From NCBI GenBank assembly GCA_013397935.1, contig VZRN01011464.1, positions 835,676 through 899,675 on the forward strand: a stretch of DNA of 64,000 nucleotides, read 5' to 3'. The number at the start of each line of letters is the position of its first letter. Position 1 is the stretch's first letter. This DNA comes from Dasyornis broadbenti (taxonomy: Eukaryota > Chordata > Aves > Passeriformes > Dasyornithidae). The notes under the pieces are model-generated. The model worked only from the letters and a program-made list of their open reading frames with translations. It did not search any database and was not told where the DNA came from. The translations under genes and the position numbers were made by a program. Below, piece by piece: positions 1 to 13,715 of this stretch.

Positions 1-3000
1 CAGACTCCTCTTGCCGCATGCAAGTCTTAAACCAAAGCAGCAGCAGCGACACCAGGAGCACAGAGTCTGCCACTTCATCTATTTTTCTTTTTCACCCTAG
101 CTCTTCCCCTCCTTCCTCCAGTTGATCAATATTTTTAAGGTTTTCAGTCACTAAAATACCTTTTATGCAGTGCATATGTCACCAAACAAGAGATTTTGGA
201 GCCATATCCTTGATGCATAACCTTAGTGAGGACAAATATTTAATGGACCCTGTTTGCAGGGGCATGGCACTGCAGGGTGCCCTCATCCCTGGATCAGACC
301 TTGCCACTGGCCAAGGGGTGATGGCTGTCACCTGCCTGTGTCAGCTGTGCCTCCCTGGTAAGGCACCCAGTGTCCTTTGTCCTCATACAAGGCCTGTCAG
401 GTGGGTGGGAGCATCCTTCCAAATGCTGGAGGGCATCACAACTCCTGCTGGCATCGATAACCGAAACTGCCCTGTGCAATGATACTTATGGATAAGAAAC
501 ACATTTACTTTATTCACTAAAGGGTTAAATACATGATCATATTTTTAAACAGTCTTCAAAAGACTACAGGAAGTGCAGGTGTGCCTGCATAGCCTCAGCT
601 TCCCTCATCAGCACTGCTTGAAGATTCCTTTCCTGCTTCTGGCCCAGCCCTGCACAGTGGGCCATCCTCCACGCCCCCTCCGTAGCCACAGGCCAGTAAA
701 GCTCACCAGGCATTTCACACACCAACATTTGGGATGCCTTTCACTCATTTAAAGTCCTCTAGCTAAAGCATGTGTCCTGACAGGCAGAGAGGTGTCCTGT
801 GGTGAGTGCTGGGATTTTCTCCCCGTCTGTTCCCCTTCAGAGCACTCAGTGTAGCTGAGGTCTCCCTCAGCCCTCTGCAGATCCACCAGATCACTTCCAG
901 TTCAAAGCTACTGGCCCACAAGCACAGCATCACTGCTGGGCTTCTTCAGCTGTAGTGCCAAGGATGGCTGCTCATGGAATCCCACCACTCAGCTGTCTGG
1001 CTCTGAGGACTTGAGGGCCCAGAAAGTTTGGGAACAGAGTTAACATTGGGTTCCCTTCCCTGGAACCACTGCAGCAGGACCAGATTCCTCACAAAGTCTG
1101 ATGTCACACCAGTGGTGGACCATGTCCCTGACGGTCTTTTTATTAGTTCAGGCTCACTTATTCTACCATAGTTGATCACAAAGGCCCCGTAGCTTTATCA
1201 TCTCAGAGCTCTGAGCTGATGTCTTTGATAGCTTGCATCAGATCTGTTTGCTATTAAATCATTAGCATCCATAAAAATTGAAATTAAATCAGGCTACTCT
1301 TCCCCAGACTTTGGTCATTTCCATTTAATCTCATGGAACACACAAAAATAGCTATGATAATGACATTGTTATGAATTTGGTTTTCTTGCTCATCATTACC
1401 ATTTTAAAGTGACTTAAATGGACTAGTAATCACCATAGCAACAAAACAGCAGTCAGCGAGACTACTATCAAGAGAATTTGATGTCTTAAAAGGGACTGTG
1501 GTTTTTTTACATCTTTTCAATGAAATCTGGGTTTTTTTCTGACTTTGAACCAGATAACAGACCTGAAACAACCAGGAAGAAAATATGCACATTCTCGAAA
1601 TAGCACTAAATATCCCCAAATCCACACTTCTTATTTATTGATGCAAAGTTTAAGGGGCATGAAGACAGAAGAGAGCAGGAATTAGTCCATCAGGAAGGAT
1701 TTAAGTATGTATTGGGGTAAAAAATGCATTCCAGTTGCAAAAAGAGAGTGTTGTACCTGGGAAAGCAAATAACTGAGGTCTGCAAGAAGATCACAATGTC
1801 TTGCTGTGCCTCAGCCTTCAGGGATTTTTTTATAATAACCTTTCTTGTTTCTGCTTCCTCCTTCCATTGCTAAACATTCTTAAAATTACTTACAATTACT
1901 TGTCACAGTATACAGCACAGCACAGTCTAACATGGTTATTTTAGTTGTTCCTTAGATACTGACAGACACAGCTAATTATATTAGAGAAGAGATATAATTT
2001 TTTTTTTTAGATGTTTGCTACTGCCTGGCTAAAAAAGTTTAGATCAATAATGACATTGTCTGTTGTCTCTTTCCTATCTTTTCCTGTTTTCTGGAAGACT
2101 TGATGGGTTTCAGGAAAAAGCAAATTGAGTCAGAGATATAACAAAACTGTTTATTTATTTTTAATATTGAATCAGATCTGCATATATGCCTCTGGGGGAA
2201 ACTCTCTGGGGAAAAATCCTTTCTGTGAAAATCAAGTCACGTGCAGCTGAGGCTAGAGTGCTGCCATGTGCCATGAGCCCTTGACCAGCACATGGTAGTA
2301 GGGCTGGGAATCAGGAGGGAAGCCAGAGGCCACTTTCTCCTTGGTCACCCTTACTTACCCTTATTTTGCTCTTCCTTCCCAAAATGCCTGACATCAATAA
2401 ATAGGCAATATAGACAGCAGATACAGGCAAGACCCCTGCCTACATGCAGGCCCCATTCAGCAGCCTTAGAGGACAGGGTTTTGCAGAGCCAGCTCCTTCC
2501 AGCTCCTTCTGCTCAGGAGGGGCTGCCCTTGGCATTCCATAGTGCCATACAGCTCAGAAACCGTGTCCTGACAGCCAGAGCACAAGGCAAGGGCAGTCTG
2601 TGGGGTTCAGAGCCCAGGATTGAGCTGTGGGTGGAGGGAGGCTGGGGAAGCAGTAGGCAGCTACCCCCAGCCACGCTGCTCAGCCCCTGGGCTGATCAAG
2701 TTACTTGTTAAAGACAACAGATGTTGCACTCTTGAAGGCAAAGACCTTTTCCAAGCTATTTTCCATCTGTTTTGCTTGTTGGAGCCCAAGGAACCAGCAT
2801 ATATCCTGATGGAGCTAAGGCCTCTCCATCCCTGGCCTGCCTACAACTGCCAGACTGCTGTGGTGGGGGGTGTGAGATAGAACTTTACTTCAGCCCATAG
2901 CCTCCACATTGATACAAAAGCATTCCAGTATTACAGTGCACCTGGATTAACAACATTGCTTCTCTTCCTGGAATGTGCAAACATAGTTTCCTTGTTAGAA

Positions 3001-6000
3001 AGGGTTTAGGCACATGCCAAAAACTTGCATCTCAATGCCACTGCTATCACTTGGCATAGGGACCTTTTCCAAGACCTTTCCACTGATCTGTAGCCAGAAA
3101 CTATTTTCACCTCATTGCTGATGAGCAAGTAGAAACTGCCAATGAGATCTCAAGCAGCACGCTTACTCCCAGTTCCTCCCCTTCATTATTAAATACTAGC
3201 AGATGGAACTAGCCCGGGGCTCAGCGAGGATGCAGGTTGTTTTCAACGGTGAACTGAATGCAGCAGGACCCACCAGGAGAGAGCTCATGGGACATCACAT
3301 CGTTTAAAAACCCACCCCAGATGCCCCAGAGGTGCCCAGCTCCTCTGAGCAATATTCTGGGTGATGGAGACCTTCAGCTTCAGCACAGTGCAGCAATCCT
3401 TGTACCCAGTGGGGATAAGCAGCTCTACCCCATCCTGTGCACAGAGCCCAACACCCCCACAATTCAGCAGGCTCCTGCATGTTACCCACCACAGCAGACA
3501 ATAGTGCCTCTGCTTATTAAAAACATAGTAAATTAGACAGACCACAGTGTTGCTTTTCCTAAAGAGACCATCAAAACCAACATCGGATAAATGCACTTCA
3601 ACTTTATCCCCCACTGGGGTTTCCCTTTAAATTGGTTAGAAGTCTCAGCAGCTGTATCTCAGCAAAAAAAGATTAACAAAGGGAAATGGCATTTAGGTCA
3701 CCTCAGCCACATTGATAGCAAGAGGAAATGGAGACCAAGGGTCCCCTGAGCCCAGGCTGGCTCAGCACAGCAGTCCCCCCAGCTCTGGCATCGCTATTTC
3801 TGATCTGCAGGTTTAGGCTCCAAAAGGAGAGTCTAGGCAGTTCCTGCACTTCAGGAGCTATACAAAACAGTCTGAAATCAGACAGAAAGTAAACCTAATA
3901 GAAGAGGATAAAAAACACTGGACAGGCTAGACCTTCCTTATAATGGTGTCCCTCTCTCCTCTCCATGGCTGCTCTCACGATCTTGACACAAGGCACAGTG
4001 CAAGCAGTACAGCCCTTCCCACACAGAGCTGGCTGATTAAAGCATAATAAACACAATAAATTGTGGAACAATGGGTGGGAATGAGGGTAACAGCATAAAA
4101 AAGAACTCTGTTTTGCTATTAGAAAACCTTTCTGGCTGTAGATGCAGGAGAGGAGAGCAGGGCCCCTTTCCATCTCTGCCCACCCATCAGTGCCCTGGGG
4201 ATGGCACCAGCCCGTGTCCCCTGCCAGAGGCACAAAGCTCAGGCATTTCTGTCCATTTGGACAACTGCAGAGCTGAGTACCCACAATGAGCACTTTAAAG
4301 CACCTATATTTGGGATTTCATACCACTTGGAGATACAGCTTTGTCAGAAGTCAGAAGTCTCAGCATGTTTGTCACCATCTTCCCCCCGTCACAGGAAGAA
4401 GCTTCTCCCACCAGGTGCTCAGGTCTTTTTTCATCCGCTGATCTTCCCCTGAGCAACCTGATGTGATTGGTGAAATAACACTCCTGAAAGCAAGGGGAAG
4501 TGTCTCTCATTAGGGCTTTCTTGACAGTAACAAAGAAACTCAACACCTTAATTCCTAAAAACAAGAACAAAGACTTAGAACTAAGTGAAACCTGGCACCT
4601 GTATTTTCATGATACATTCTCCACCAAAAATGTTAGCAGCAAGGAGGATTACAATACAGTGTTATAAAGTATCTCAGTCACTGAATAACATAAATAGCTT
4701 ATAAAGGACTCAGTGTGATTTGTTTCCATGTGGAGTTTACAGATCAGGTTCCCAGAGCTGTCACAGGGACCCTTCAATCTGAGCAGCACAGAGAAACAAG
4801 CCAGCCCAACATTCTCCACCCTGGTCTGGTGCTGGTGGGCTCCACGACTCAGGCAGCTGATGAGTTGTGAGAAAAGCAAGAGAACAAAATCGTAAACACA
4901 GAGATAAATATAGCCAATGCTGGGACCTCTGGCACCAGCGCAAGGACACAGATCTAGGGGTGTTTAAGTGCAAGATGGTGTTCTTTCCAGGGTAAGGATA
5001 TGGCGTGTAACACAAGCAGGACATCCCCCATCTAATGTGAGTTAGGCCTATCTTGGTTTTATAAATATCAAGTATTAGAAACTGTGTATATCTGTAAAAA
5101 GTTCCCACTCAGGCATTTGTTGATAGGCATCTGGGAAGCCTGAGCTTTCTCACAGCTGCCACTGCTGCTGCTACAACACATAGCACATTTTGCAAGTTGA
5201 GATTCTTTGCAAAGACACAGGACACCAGCATTTTTTTCACATGGATAAACAACCCAGTCCTGTATCTACCTGCATTTTACAGCAGCTCAGCAGTGCCACC
5301 ACCTGCCAAGGAGCATAGGGTGACTGGGGGCAGCTCCGGGAGCTGAAGTGGGAAAGCTGCAGGAGCACGATGGCTGGGTGGGGCTAAGGGCTTGTTAAAA
5401 GAGGGCCAACCTTCACCAGTCGTTATGTGAATGTATCTGCTGTGCAGGGAAAGGAAAGTTTGTGGCCCATTTTGTCAGTGCACACAGCTACCTGTCCTCA
5501 GGCACACATACAGAAAGAAGGCAAAACTGAAGAGTAATATGGGCTAAAAAAGCAAAGCAAATCAAACCAAAACCTTTTTAAAAATTTAAATATAACAACA
5601 TCCAAGATCCTTATTAATGATTTTTAGGATGAGACCAGGCCACACCTCAGATAACATGCCTTCTGCTTCTGCTGCATGGGGGCTCTGAGACAACCATCTC
5701 CACTTTGCTCCTGCTTGCAAGAGGGATGAGGCTAACCCAGCACAGCCCCTGAGACAAGATGCTCAAATGAAAAGCCCGCCACCTCTCCTGGCTGTGCTTC
5801 CTGCCTTGTCTCTAACCATCCCTGCTCTGATTGCAATGGCCCCAAAAATTTGATGAGAAACTGCCTCCCCTTCACTTTTTTGCCAGCTCTGGTTGAAATT
5901 TTGAGGGAAGGAGCTGGGCAAAATTTTGCTTGAAGGAAATGGATTTAGCAGATTAAACATACCTCTAACAAAAGCATTCCAACTCTTTAAATATTTGCAC

Positions 6001-9000
6001 AACCAGGATTTGTGCAGAGTTAACTTGTATAGACATTTTATCTCCGTTTCTTTGCATTATCCTTTAATATTATATGCTCAGGATCAGCCTTTAATGCTTA
6101 TCTAATTTATATTCAAAAGTTGCCTCTGAAATCTGATGAACATTGCAAACCTGACAAGGGGAACACAGAGGCAATTCTATTTCAGATCCCTTATGCCACC
6201 AAAATCATACCTGGGCTGCAGATACCAAGCCAGCGTGTAACAGCTTCCTGTGCTTTATGGAAAGGTGGATAATGCACTGCTCTTCTCACTGCTCTCCCAT
6301 CCTCTGCTGGGCTCCTGCCATTTCAGGAGGGTCTGGTGAGACCTAGCATTGGCATAAGGTAGGAGGCAGGGAGCTCTTGGTTTGGCATGAAACCACAGTC
6401 ACCTTAAAATGTTTGCTTGAGCAGAGGCCAGAGCTCAGGATTTTCAAGAAGGTGTTTGCCAAGCTGGACCTAGAGCCTGGCACAAATGTAGAAGCGGATG
6501 TTAACAGGCTCCTGCCATCTCCAAGTCAGGAGATGCACAGTAACTCTTCACTAAGAAGGCCACCTTGTCATGAATGTAAAACAGTAAAACTACTCAAACA
6601 ATAGAAATAAATCTTAAGCATGAGTTAGTGGAGTAGCAAGCTCAAAGATGTTTGCTCAGGTTGTAGATTATTTTATTTTGTGTTCGTTTTCCCCAGAAGT
6701 CACCAAATATGACTGGTATTTGCCACACAGTGACCTTGCATGATGACCACAGTGACCATATTTGAAAATGGCAGTATTAGGGCAATACAGTAAATCTACA
6801 TTCTTCATATATACATTCTTTATACACTTTTTGGCATATTTAAATGAAGAATCTCAACGTATTTATACATCTTTGAAGACGGCAACTCCCTTCTTTTTCC
6901 AAAAGCCCTCCTGAACACTGCTCAGCCACAGATGGTGTGAGGAGCACTCACAGTCGTCACAAGTCCAGTTTTGGACTCAAAGCTGCCTCTCCCTCACATC
7001 CCATCTGTCTTCACCATTTTCAGTCCTGCATCACCTAGGTAATGTTCAGGGCTTAACTTCCCTCTGCTGTGCTTTGCTTTCCTTGGAAAGTGCCCAGAGC
7101 CACTCATCTTGCAGAAGGATTTGAGTGCAGACACAGCTGCCACCACTCCATGAGCTGTGCAGTCAGGGTTGCTTATTTTGGTAAGTCACAGGGGTCAGCA
7201 CACCAGGAGAGCAATGTGAAGCTCCATCTGAGCAGGAACATGGCTTTCTAAGGCATCTACCCTGCCAGACGAGTGCTGTGAGCAATGATGACATCCTGTG
7301 TAGCTTTGGAAACTTCCTAGAGCCTGTCCACTAACCAACACCATTCACACACTTCCTGCAAGCATCCAAAACACAAGGTATTGCACGAAAAACCCATCTG
7401 AAACACAGGAAAGCCTTGCATTATGAGAGTAAAGAAATGTATACATACACACACTGCACAAGAAATGTCTAATGGAGGTTGCTGTTAGCTTACACTCCAG
7501 GACCCATCAACAGCTTTTTCACAAATAATATCTAGAAGATTTACTCTTTTCTCCTGATTTTTTCCTTTTTTTTTTTCTTTTTTTTTTCTTTTTTTTTTTT
7601 TTCCCCTGGGCAAAGAGCTTCCTTTGGCCATAAATACTTCTTGTGCAGATCCTATATTTCTACAAATATATAACTAGTATGATATTTTTAAGGATTATTA
7701 GGTTTAGGATCAACTCATGACTCTTACTCCTATTGTGCAGGTGGTTAATATTTGTGACTGGCCAATGACACTTCTGATCAGAGGAGACAATCCTTTACAA
7801 AGCAAAACCAACACTGAATACTGCTGTTTTGTTTACAAACTTTATACTAGGAGCAGTCCTTCCCAAATACTTACCTGACATAACCTAGGGAGAGGATTTT
7901 CAGAAGTTCTTACTGACTTAGCCATGAGAGGTTAAAATCTCATGCCGTGTGCTCAAGAGACTCGCATGGAAAAGCCTGAGCAAATACCAGCTTAGGCTCA
8001 AACACTCCTTCCCAAACACCATTTTGCAGCAGCCAAAATCATCTTCATCTATATTTGCTCCTCTGCAGATACATATTTGCTCAACAAGGGCTTGCACCAG
8101 TAAAACTGACTTTGTCAAGAAGAGATTGTTCGCTTTAAAGAGCTCACTCGACAGGCTCAAGAAGCATCTTCTTCCCCAGTCATGCAGATCATCAGGAGCA
8201 GACATGACAAATTAGCTTGAGAAAATGGAAGCCACTGAGTAATCCAAACCAGCAGATACAGCAATTTAGCTCCAATTTATACAAAATGAAAGACAAAACA
8301 AGTGAAGGCAGCTTTAGTGAACTTGTGACGTTCATCAGGACATGGTCAGCCAGTATCTCTAAATAATCAGGACGGAAATTACAGGGTTATTTTTGTGAGA
8401 GGAAGAAAACTGGAACAATTCTGAAGGAGAAAAACACAGGTAAGGGGAACTAGTGGAAAAGTTCTCAATTCAAAACCATCAGAGACAGAAAAGGAGAAAT
8501 TTGGGACATTTAGGAATGAAAAAAAGAGCAACTTCTCTATGGACATAATTCATCTTGAACTTTCAGTTATACTCTAAGGTTAAAGCCAGCCACAAATTAC
8601 TACCTGAAGTGAGGATGAAGAGAAATTTCTGCTCTAGGCATACATATGCTAATGTATCTATTCACATGAGACCACCCTGAGACGAAATAAAGGGCAGTAG
8701 GTAAGAAAAGGGATGTAATAGGCCAGATGGGCCAAGGTTTGAGTTTGGGTTTTGAGGAAGGTTTGTATACATACATGAGGAAAATGGAAGGAGAAAAAAA
8801 AAAAGAAGAAAAACATACATAGAGAATTAATGGAGAATGAAACATAAGGCAGAAGCTATAGAATAAATAAATTTGGTATTTATTAGGGAAGCATAGCAAT
8901 AAAGGAAAGCTGAAGGAGATAATTTTCTATATGCAACTATTTTTCACGGAAATTGGCAAAGATGGAAGGAACTTCAGTAGAGGATGCAAGAATTTGAAAA

Positions 9001-10859
9001 TACCGAAATTCCACCTAATGCATATCTCAACTAGGCTGTGAAGCTCACAAGGTGCAGAAAAGTGCCAGCTATTTAAACACAGAAAAAGCTATTTATCTTC
9101 CCCTCATCTCTCTCTGCTTCCCTGTCAAATCCAACCTGACCAAATACAGCATCAGTTCAGGCTAAATATAATATTAAAGACATGTTCACAACTACATCCC
9201 TCAGGCACTGCATTATGCCCACCTAACTTCTAAAGCATCCACAGCTCAGTGAGAACACTGTTGCTGCAAGGGACTGACCCCTTTGCAATATCCCAACCTT
9301 TCTTAGACAGAAAATTAATTCCTCACATCTTTAGTACTTTTTCATTACTTTTGAAATAAAAATATTTAAATGTGTAAGATGAGCCAATAATTAATGTGTA
9401 AAACATTTAGCCTATCCTAAAACTGTCTTAAGGAGAGCAATTTAGTGAATCCCGGGATTCAGCAGAATTCAGACTTAACTTGGAAATCACTTAAAAGCAA
9501 CAGCAAAAATCCCCTCAGCTTCTCCAAGCTGAATGCTTTAACTGCCCTTTACCATTAATCCAGGACTGCACAAGGCCATGCCTTGCTCACATGCACAAAG
9601 CAGCGTGTGTGGGTGACACTGCAGCCTGTGGCTGGAAAGCCTCCTTTCTGCAGTAGGAGTTCGAGTTACAGGAGTGCAAGTGAACAGCTCATTCAACTCA
9701 ATTCTATGCTTTTCATGGGCTGCTAAAGGGACCTTGAGACTGCAAGCACTGTTTGCAGGAAGATCGTGTCCCCCTACACATACCATGGAGATTACAGCCA
9801 AAACCAGACTTCCAGGCTCCACATTTTCCTTCCACAAGGCTTCAGGCAGGGGGGATTGAATCCAACCTCTGTGAGTACTGCTGCAGGTACAACTCATCTT
9901 GTACAAATATTTAATAAAAAACGCATTAAAGCAGTACAAGAGGGAAGTTAAGTGTTCTCTGAACAAGTTAAGTATTGCCAGAACACATAAAATACCAGTG
10001 TAAAACACCATCGTATCACCAGCTGCATTGCTGCCACCATGAGAAAACTAAATATTGAAATAAGTAGAGCAGCACACATTCACACGTGGAGGATCTGACC
10101 CAGACTGATCTATTTCAGTCGAGCCAAACACAGAAAGGAGCATTTAGAGACAAACTAACAGGTCTGGATTGGTTGGGCAGGCAGCTCACTCACTCCTGGG
10201 ATTACATTCCCAAGGGCAGAAAAAGGCCTGAGAGTGTTGTGAAAGCCAGCGCAGGGCAGCGGGACAGCGACTTCCCCGGAACACAGCAGCGATGAGGGAG
10301 CCCTGGCCGTTCATCCCCAGCAGGAGTGCAGGTCACACAGGGGCACAGCCACACTTGGCACTGTCAGGTGTGACTAAAGAGCTGAGGTGACACAGAGGCT
10401 GCAGAGCAGCTGTTCCTGGCCATGGAATTCTGCTGCTGAGCACCTCTCCTGCACACCCTCGGGATGGAAAAGGGCTTATCCCTACCTCCAGTGCCCACCT
10501 GCAGCACAGCGGGGTGGAGCTCTGACTTGTACTCCTCCGAACAGCCTTGTGTCGTCCATGCAGTGGCATCTTAGAAATCACTGCTTGCTTCTTCATTCCT
10601 TAAATTAACTGTGTAACTACAAAGTGATGTACTGACAAAAAAGACCTAACCAAAAATATACATACACTCTCCAATACAGTAATGGAATTATTTAAAATAA
10701 AATTCAAGTTCCTTGGGCTTCAAAAAACAATGAGACCACCCGCCTCCCCGCTAGTGAGGGACCTGCAGCTATGAATCTGCCAAAAAGCACTAATTCACCT
10801 CGTTCCAAGAAACCAGGTGTAGGTTTGATAGATAAATAATGGAAGTTTGCAAGAAGCAT
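1..10859. other. Intergenic or distal 3' UTR sequence, no gene supported
   Basis: No coding exon with conserved protein could be recognised on either strand; open frames here (longest 157 codons, 9538-10011 minus) have no family features. Plus-strand AATAAA hexamers occur at 2396, 4046, 4055 and 9913. By human synteny the convergent gene CERK should lie to the left and its 3' UTR could reach into this stretch, but nothing in the sequence proves it. GC-richer patches lie at about 240-480 and 2290-2880. A T/C homopolymer tract is at 7557-7606. Confidence 0.5.
7557..7606. repeat. T-rich homopolymer tract with C interruptions
   Basis: About 50 bases of T runs broken by single C residues and ending in CCCC. 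Low complexity; no adjoining retrotransposon body was recognised. Confidence 0.9.
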
Positions 10860-10879
10860 TAGCACAAAGCATTTTTAGG

Positions 10880-10893
10880 TTTATTTAAATAAA
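10880..10893 (-). terminator. Distal poly(A) signal, palindromic (AATAAA on both strands)
   Basis: TTTATTTAAATAAA is a perfect 14-bp palindrome. It gives AATAAA on the minus strand (10880-10885), ending the GRAMD4 transcript, and AATAAA on the plus strand (10888-10893), which would suit a convergent transcript from the left. A CA-type cleavage site would fall near 10850-10870 for the minus strand. Confidence 0.5.
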
Positions 10894-11887
10894 AATTATA
10901 ATTTATACAAGACTTTTTAAACAAACAAGATTTTCTTAAAAAATGTACAGGGCAAATAATTTCATTATTTCAATTATTCATACAGTATAAGTCTTTTGTC
11001 AAACAAAAGTTACACTGATAATGAATTATTTACAATTTCAAAATATAGACTCAAACTTCAGACATAAAAATTTTAACATCCATTATATTTCAATGATTAG
11101 TAGAAATTAAACATCTGCCAAAATGTACAGAGTTCAATAAAAACTACCAATGTTTTCAAATAAGTTTAAGTAGCCAAAAAACAGGTACATCCTTTCATCT
11201 CTTCACAGTCAGGTAAAATCCCTTTTCTCTTTGTCTGCAGAACGAGGGTAGAGTTTTGCTGCTGGCATCCTGTGTGATGTTGCTACTAATAAATAGCTTG
11301 TTTCATTCAATCTTGCCTCACAAAAGCTACAGTGCACAGAAAGGCATGATTTCATATTTCAGCTTGTTTAGCCTTTTAAATTTAAATGGTCACTGATAAA
11401 GAACCAGTCAGTTTTCATCTCCCTTTTTAATTCTCTTTAAAAGGGACTCAAACTAACCAATGAACTTCTTTAGAAGTTAAATCAAATTACGCGTGAATGA
11501 CCCAGACATCCACAGACATGAACAGAATTGCAAATATAAACAGCAATCAGACAGACAGAATGACAAGAACATCACTTTCCGCTATTTAGAAGCACTTTAC
11601 ATTAAGTGTTCCGACCCAGCCTGTTTCTGAAGTGCACCAGGCTGTACTGCAAAACTAAACAGGAAGATTGGAATTCAAGGTGAGGGCTTCAGTGTAATTA
11701 CACAAGTCAAGTATGTATTTACTCATTGCCCATCCCCTCCTGCCCTCCAGACCTGGGAGGATGCAGCAAGAGAAAAGCGTGAGTAAACACACAAAGGTTA
11801 CCTTCAGTCTCTGAAGTCATGGACACCACGGGAGCAGTTGTGCAGCAGGGAAACCGGATAACCCAATGTAAAGTGAAATTTGCAAAA

Positions 11888-11895
11888 TATGTACA
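11888..11895 (-). promoter_or_regulatory. Pumilio-type motif in the 3' UTR
   Basis: The transcribed strand reads TGTACATA, a fit to the Pumilio consensus UGUANAUA. It lies in the distal part of the inferred 3' UTR, so it would be present only on the long isoform. A single 8-base match can occur by chance. Confidence 0.25.
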
Positions 11896-13709
11896 CAGAT
11901 GTCTGTCAATTATATTACAACTCTATTTAAAAAAAAAAAAAAAAGAAATCCAGTCTGTTTTCTCTATATTAGAACCAATGTTGCATTGCAGTTTGCACTA
12001 GGTTTACTGCTTTAAGGATCGCTAACTTTTAAGTTCACACTGTTAAAGTGCAGATTCATTTCAAACAACAACACATCAGATTTTGTAAGACGTTTCTAAT
12101 TTCTTTGTTCATAAAATAAATTTTAAGAGCATTGTACACATGAGGCATTTCAGTCTGGGAAAAGGATGGTGATATCTTTTCTCCCTCTGCAAAGCCTAGG
12201 TATGGTTAATTGTCCTGGCACCATCAGTATAGATCCTATAAGCTCCTCCAGGAACCAGAATCTAGGACAACCCTGTACACGAGGGTCAACCAGTGAAGGG
12301 TGGGAAGGGGAGGAGGTAATAAGTGCAAGTCAACTGATTTCCTACTCAAACTGCTGTTATGATCAGAGCGAAGGTATAAATTACACTTGAAAAATGATAC
12401 AAAAATAAGAAAAAGAGCATGCTCTCTGTAAAAAATATAGTCTTCTGTTTCTTCAAAAAAAAAAAAAAAGGATAACCTTAAAACACACCCAAGGGATTTT
12501 TTCTTAAGACAAAATGAATGAATCTGATTAAGATATATATAACATTAAGCCATTTTAATGCCTATTTGTTAGCCACGCTTACTATTCAAAGAAGATTCTA
12601 GAAAGGAAAGCCAAATTATAATATTTAGCAATTACAAAAAAGAGATTAACTGATTTTAAAGTTTTGATGAGAAATATTTAAGATCAAGAATTTTTACTTA
12701 AACATATAACCTGAATGTGTAAAGTTATGAAACCATAAACTGTCACGCTACAGCCACTTTAAACGGTGGCAAAATGTATTTCCCACCAGCTTCACTTACA
12801 TTTGAAATTTCCAGGCCCTGAGTTACAGCATACCAAAGGTGGTGTTAGAAATGCACCCATTTTTCAGGTCATGTACAGACACGTTCAAGTGTTACTCTAA
12901 AGCGAGAACTTGAAAATTGCATTGTAGCCATTACAGTGGTTTCTCCCCTGTTCTTGCTTACATTTCCACCTAGGGCATATCCCATCAGTTTTCACTTTAC
13001 AATACTCAACCAAAGTATTCAACAGTATTTCTTCATATCAAGTTTATATAAAGTTCTCATATCCTACCTCTTCATGGCCAGACTAAAATAAGGTTTGTAC
13101 AGTTTGACTGCCACCTTCTTCAGTACTCCTGCATTTACTAACACACTTTAACTCTTAGCACAGTTTTAAATTAAACACCCTTTGGTGTTTGCTACCCCTC
13201 TCCCTCCTTTCATGTTAACCCTTTCCCTATAAAGAAAGGGAATTCCTGTTAAAAAAAATAGAGAAAAAAAATCCATGAAATTAAGTCCCATTTTTACATA
13301 AGAATTTGCATCTCCATTTCTTTTTTTTTAGGGCCATTCATATGTCTGGAGACATCTATACTACTCAATTCAAAAGACATAGCAAAGGAAAAGACACTCT
13401 GGAAGGCTTGGCATAACTCCTACTGTGCTTTCATGAAAATGCAAATAAAATTCTAAACCTCTCAGATGGGTGCCATTATATAGAGTATAAAAGTTTTATA
13501 ATATTAAAGACAAAGGTCAATATGTGCTTTGCTGCTCGGCAGGCCTGAGAGAGTTTAGAGGAGTGCAGCCTTCCTGTTTTACCTGGCAGTTGGGTTTAAT
13601 TGTTATTAACTTTAATTCTGCAAGGGGGAAGACAGAAGCACACCAATGCTCCTCAAATTATGCTTTCAGAGGAACTAGTGCTTTTAGTTGCTATATTATA
13701 GCAAGTTTT

Positions 13710-13715
13710 TTTATT
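13710..13715 (-). terminator. Candidate proximal poly(A) signal of GRAMD4
   Basis: The plus-strand TTTATT reads AATAAA on the transcribed strand, about 945 bases after the stop codon. It would yield a short 3' UTR. It is a chance-level hexamer unless supported by 3'-end reads. Confidence 0.3.

Noticed and set aside
2292..2711. 139-codon plus-strand open frame
   Set aside because: It lies in a GC-richer patch where stop codons are rare; the translation is low in recognisable motifs.
9538..10011. 157-codon minus-strand open frame 3' of GRAMD4
   Set aside because: No domain or composition typical of a gene, overlapped by open frames on the other strand, and no splice or promoter context.
1..10859. 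CERK terminal coding exon
   Set aside because: Expected from synteny, but I could not find any CERK-like C-terminal coding sequence on the plus strand.
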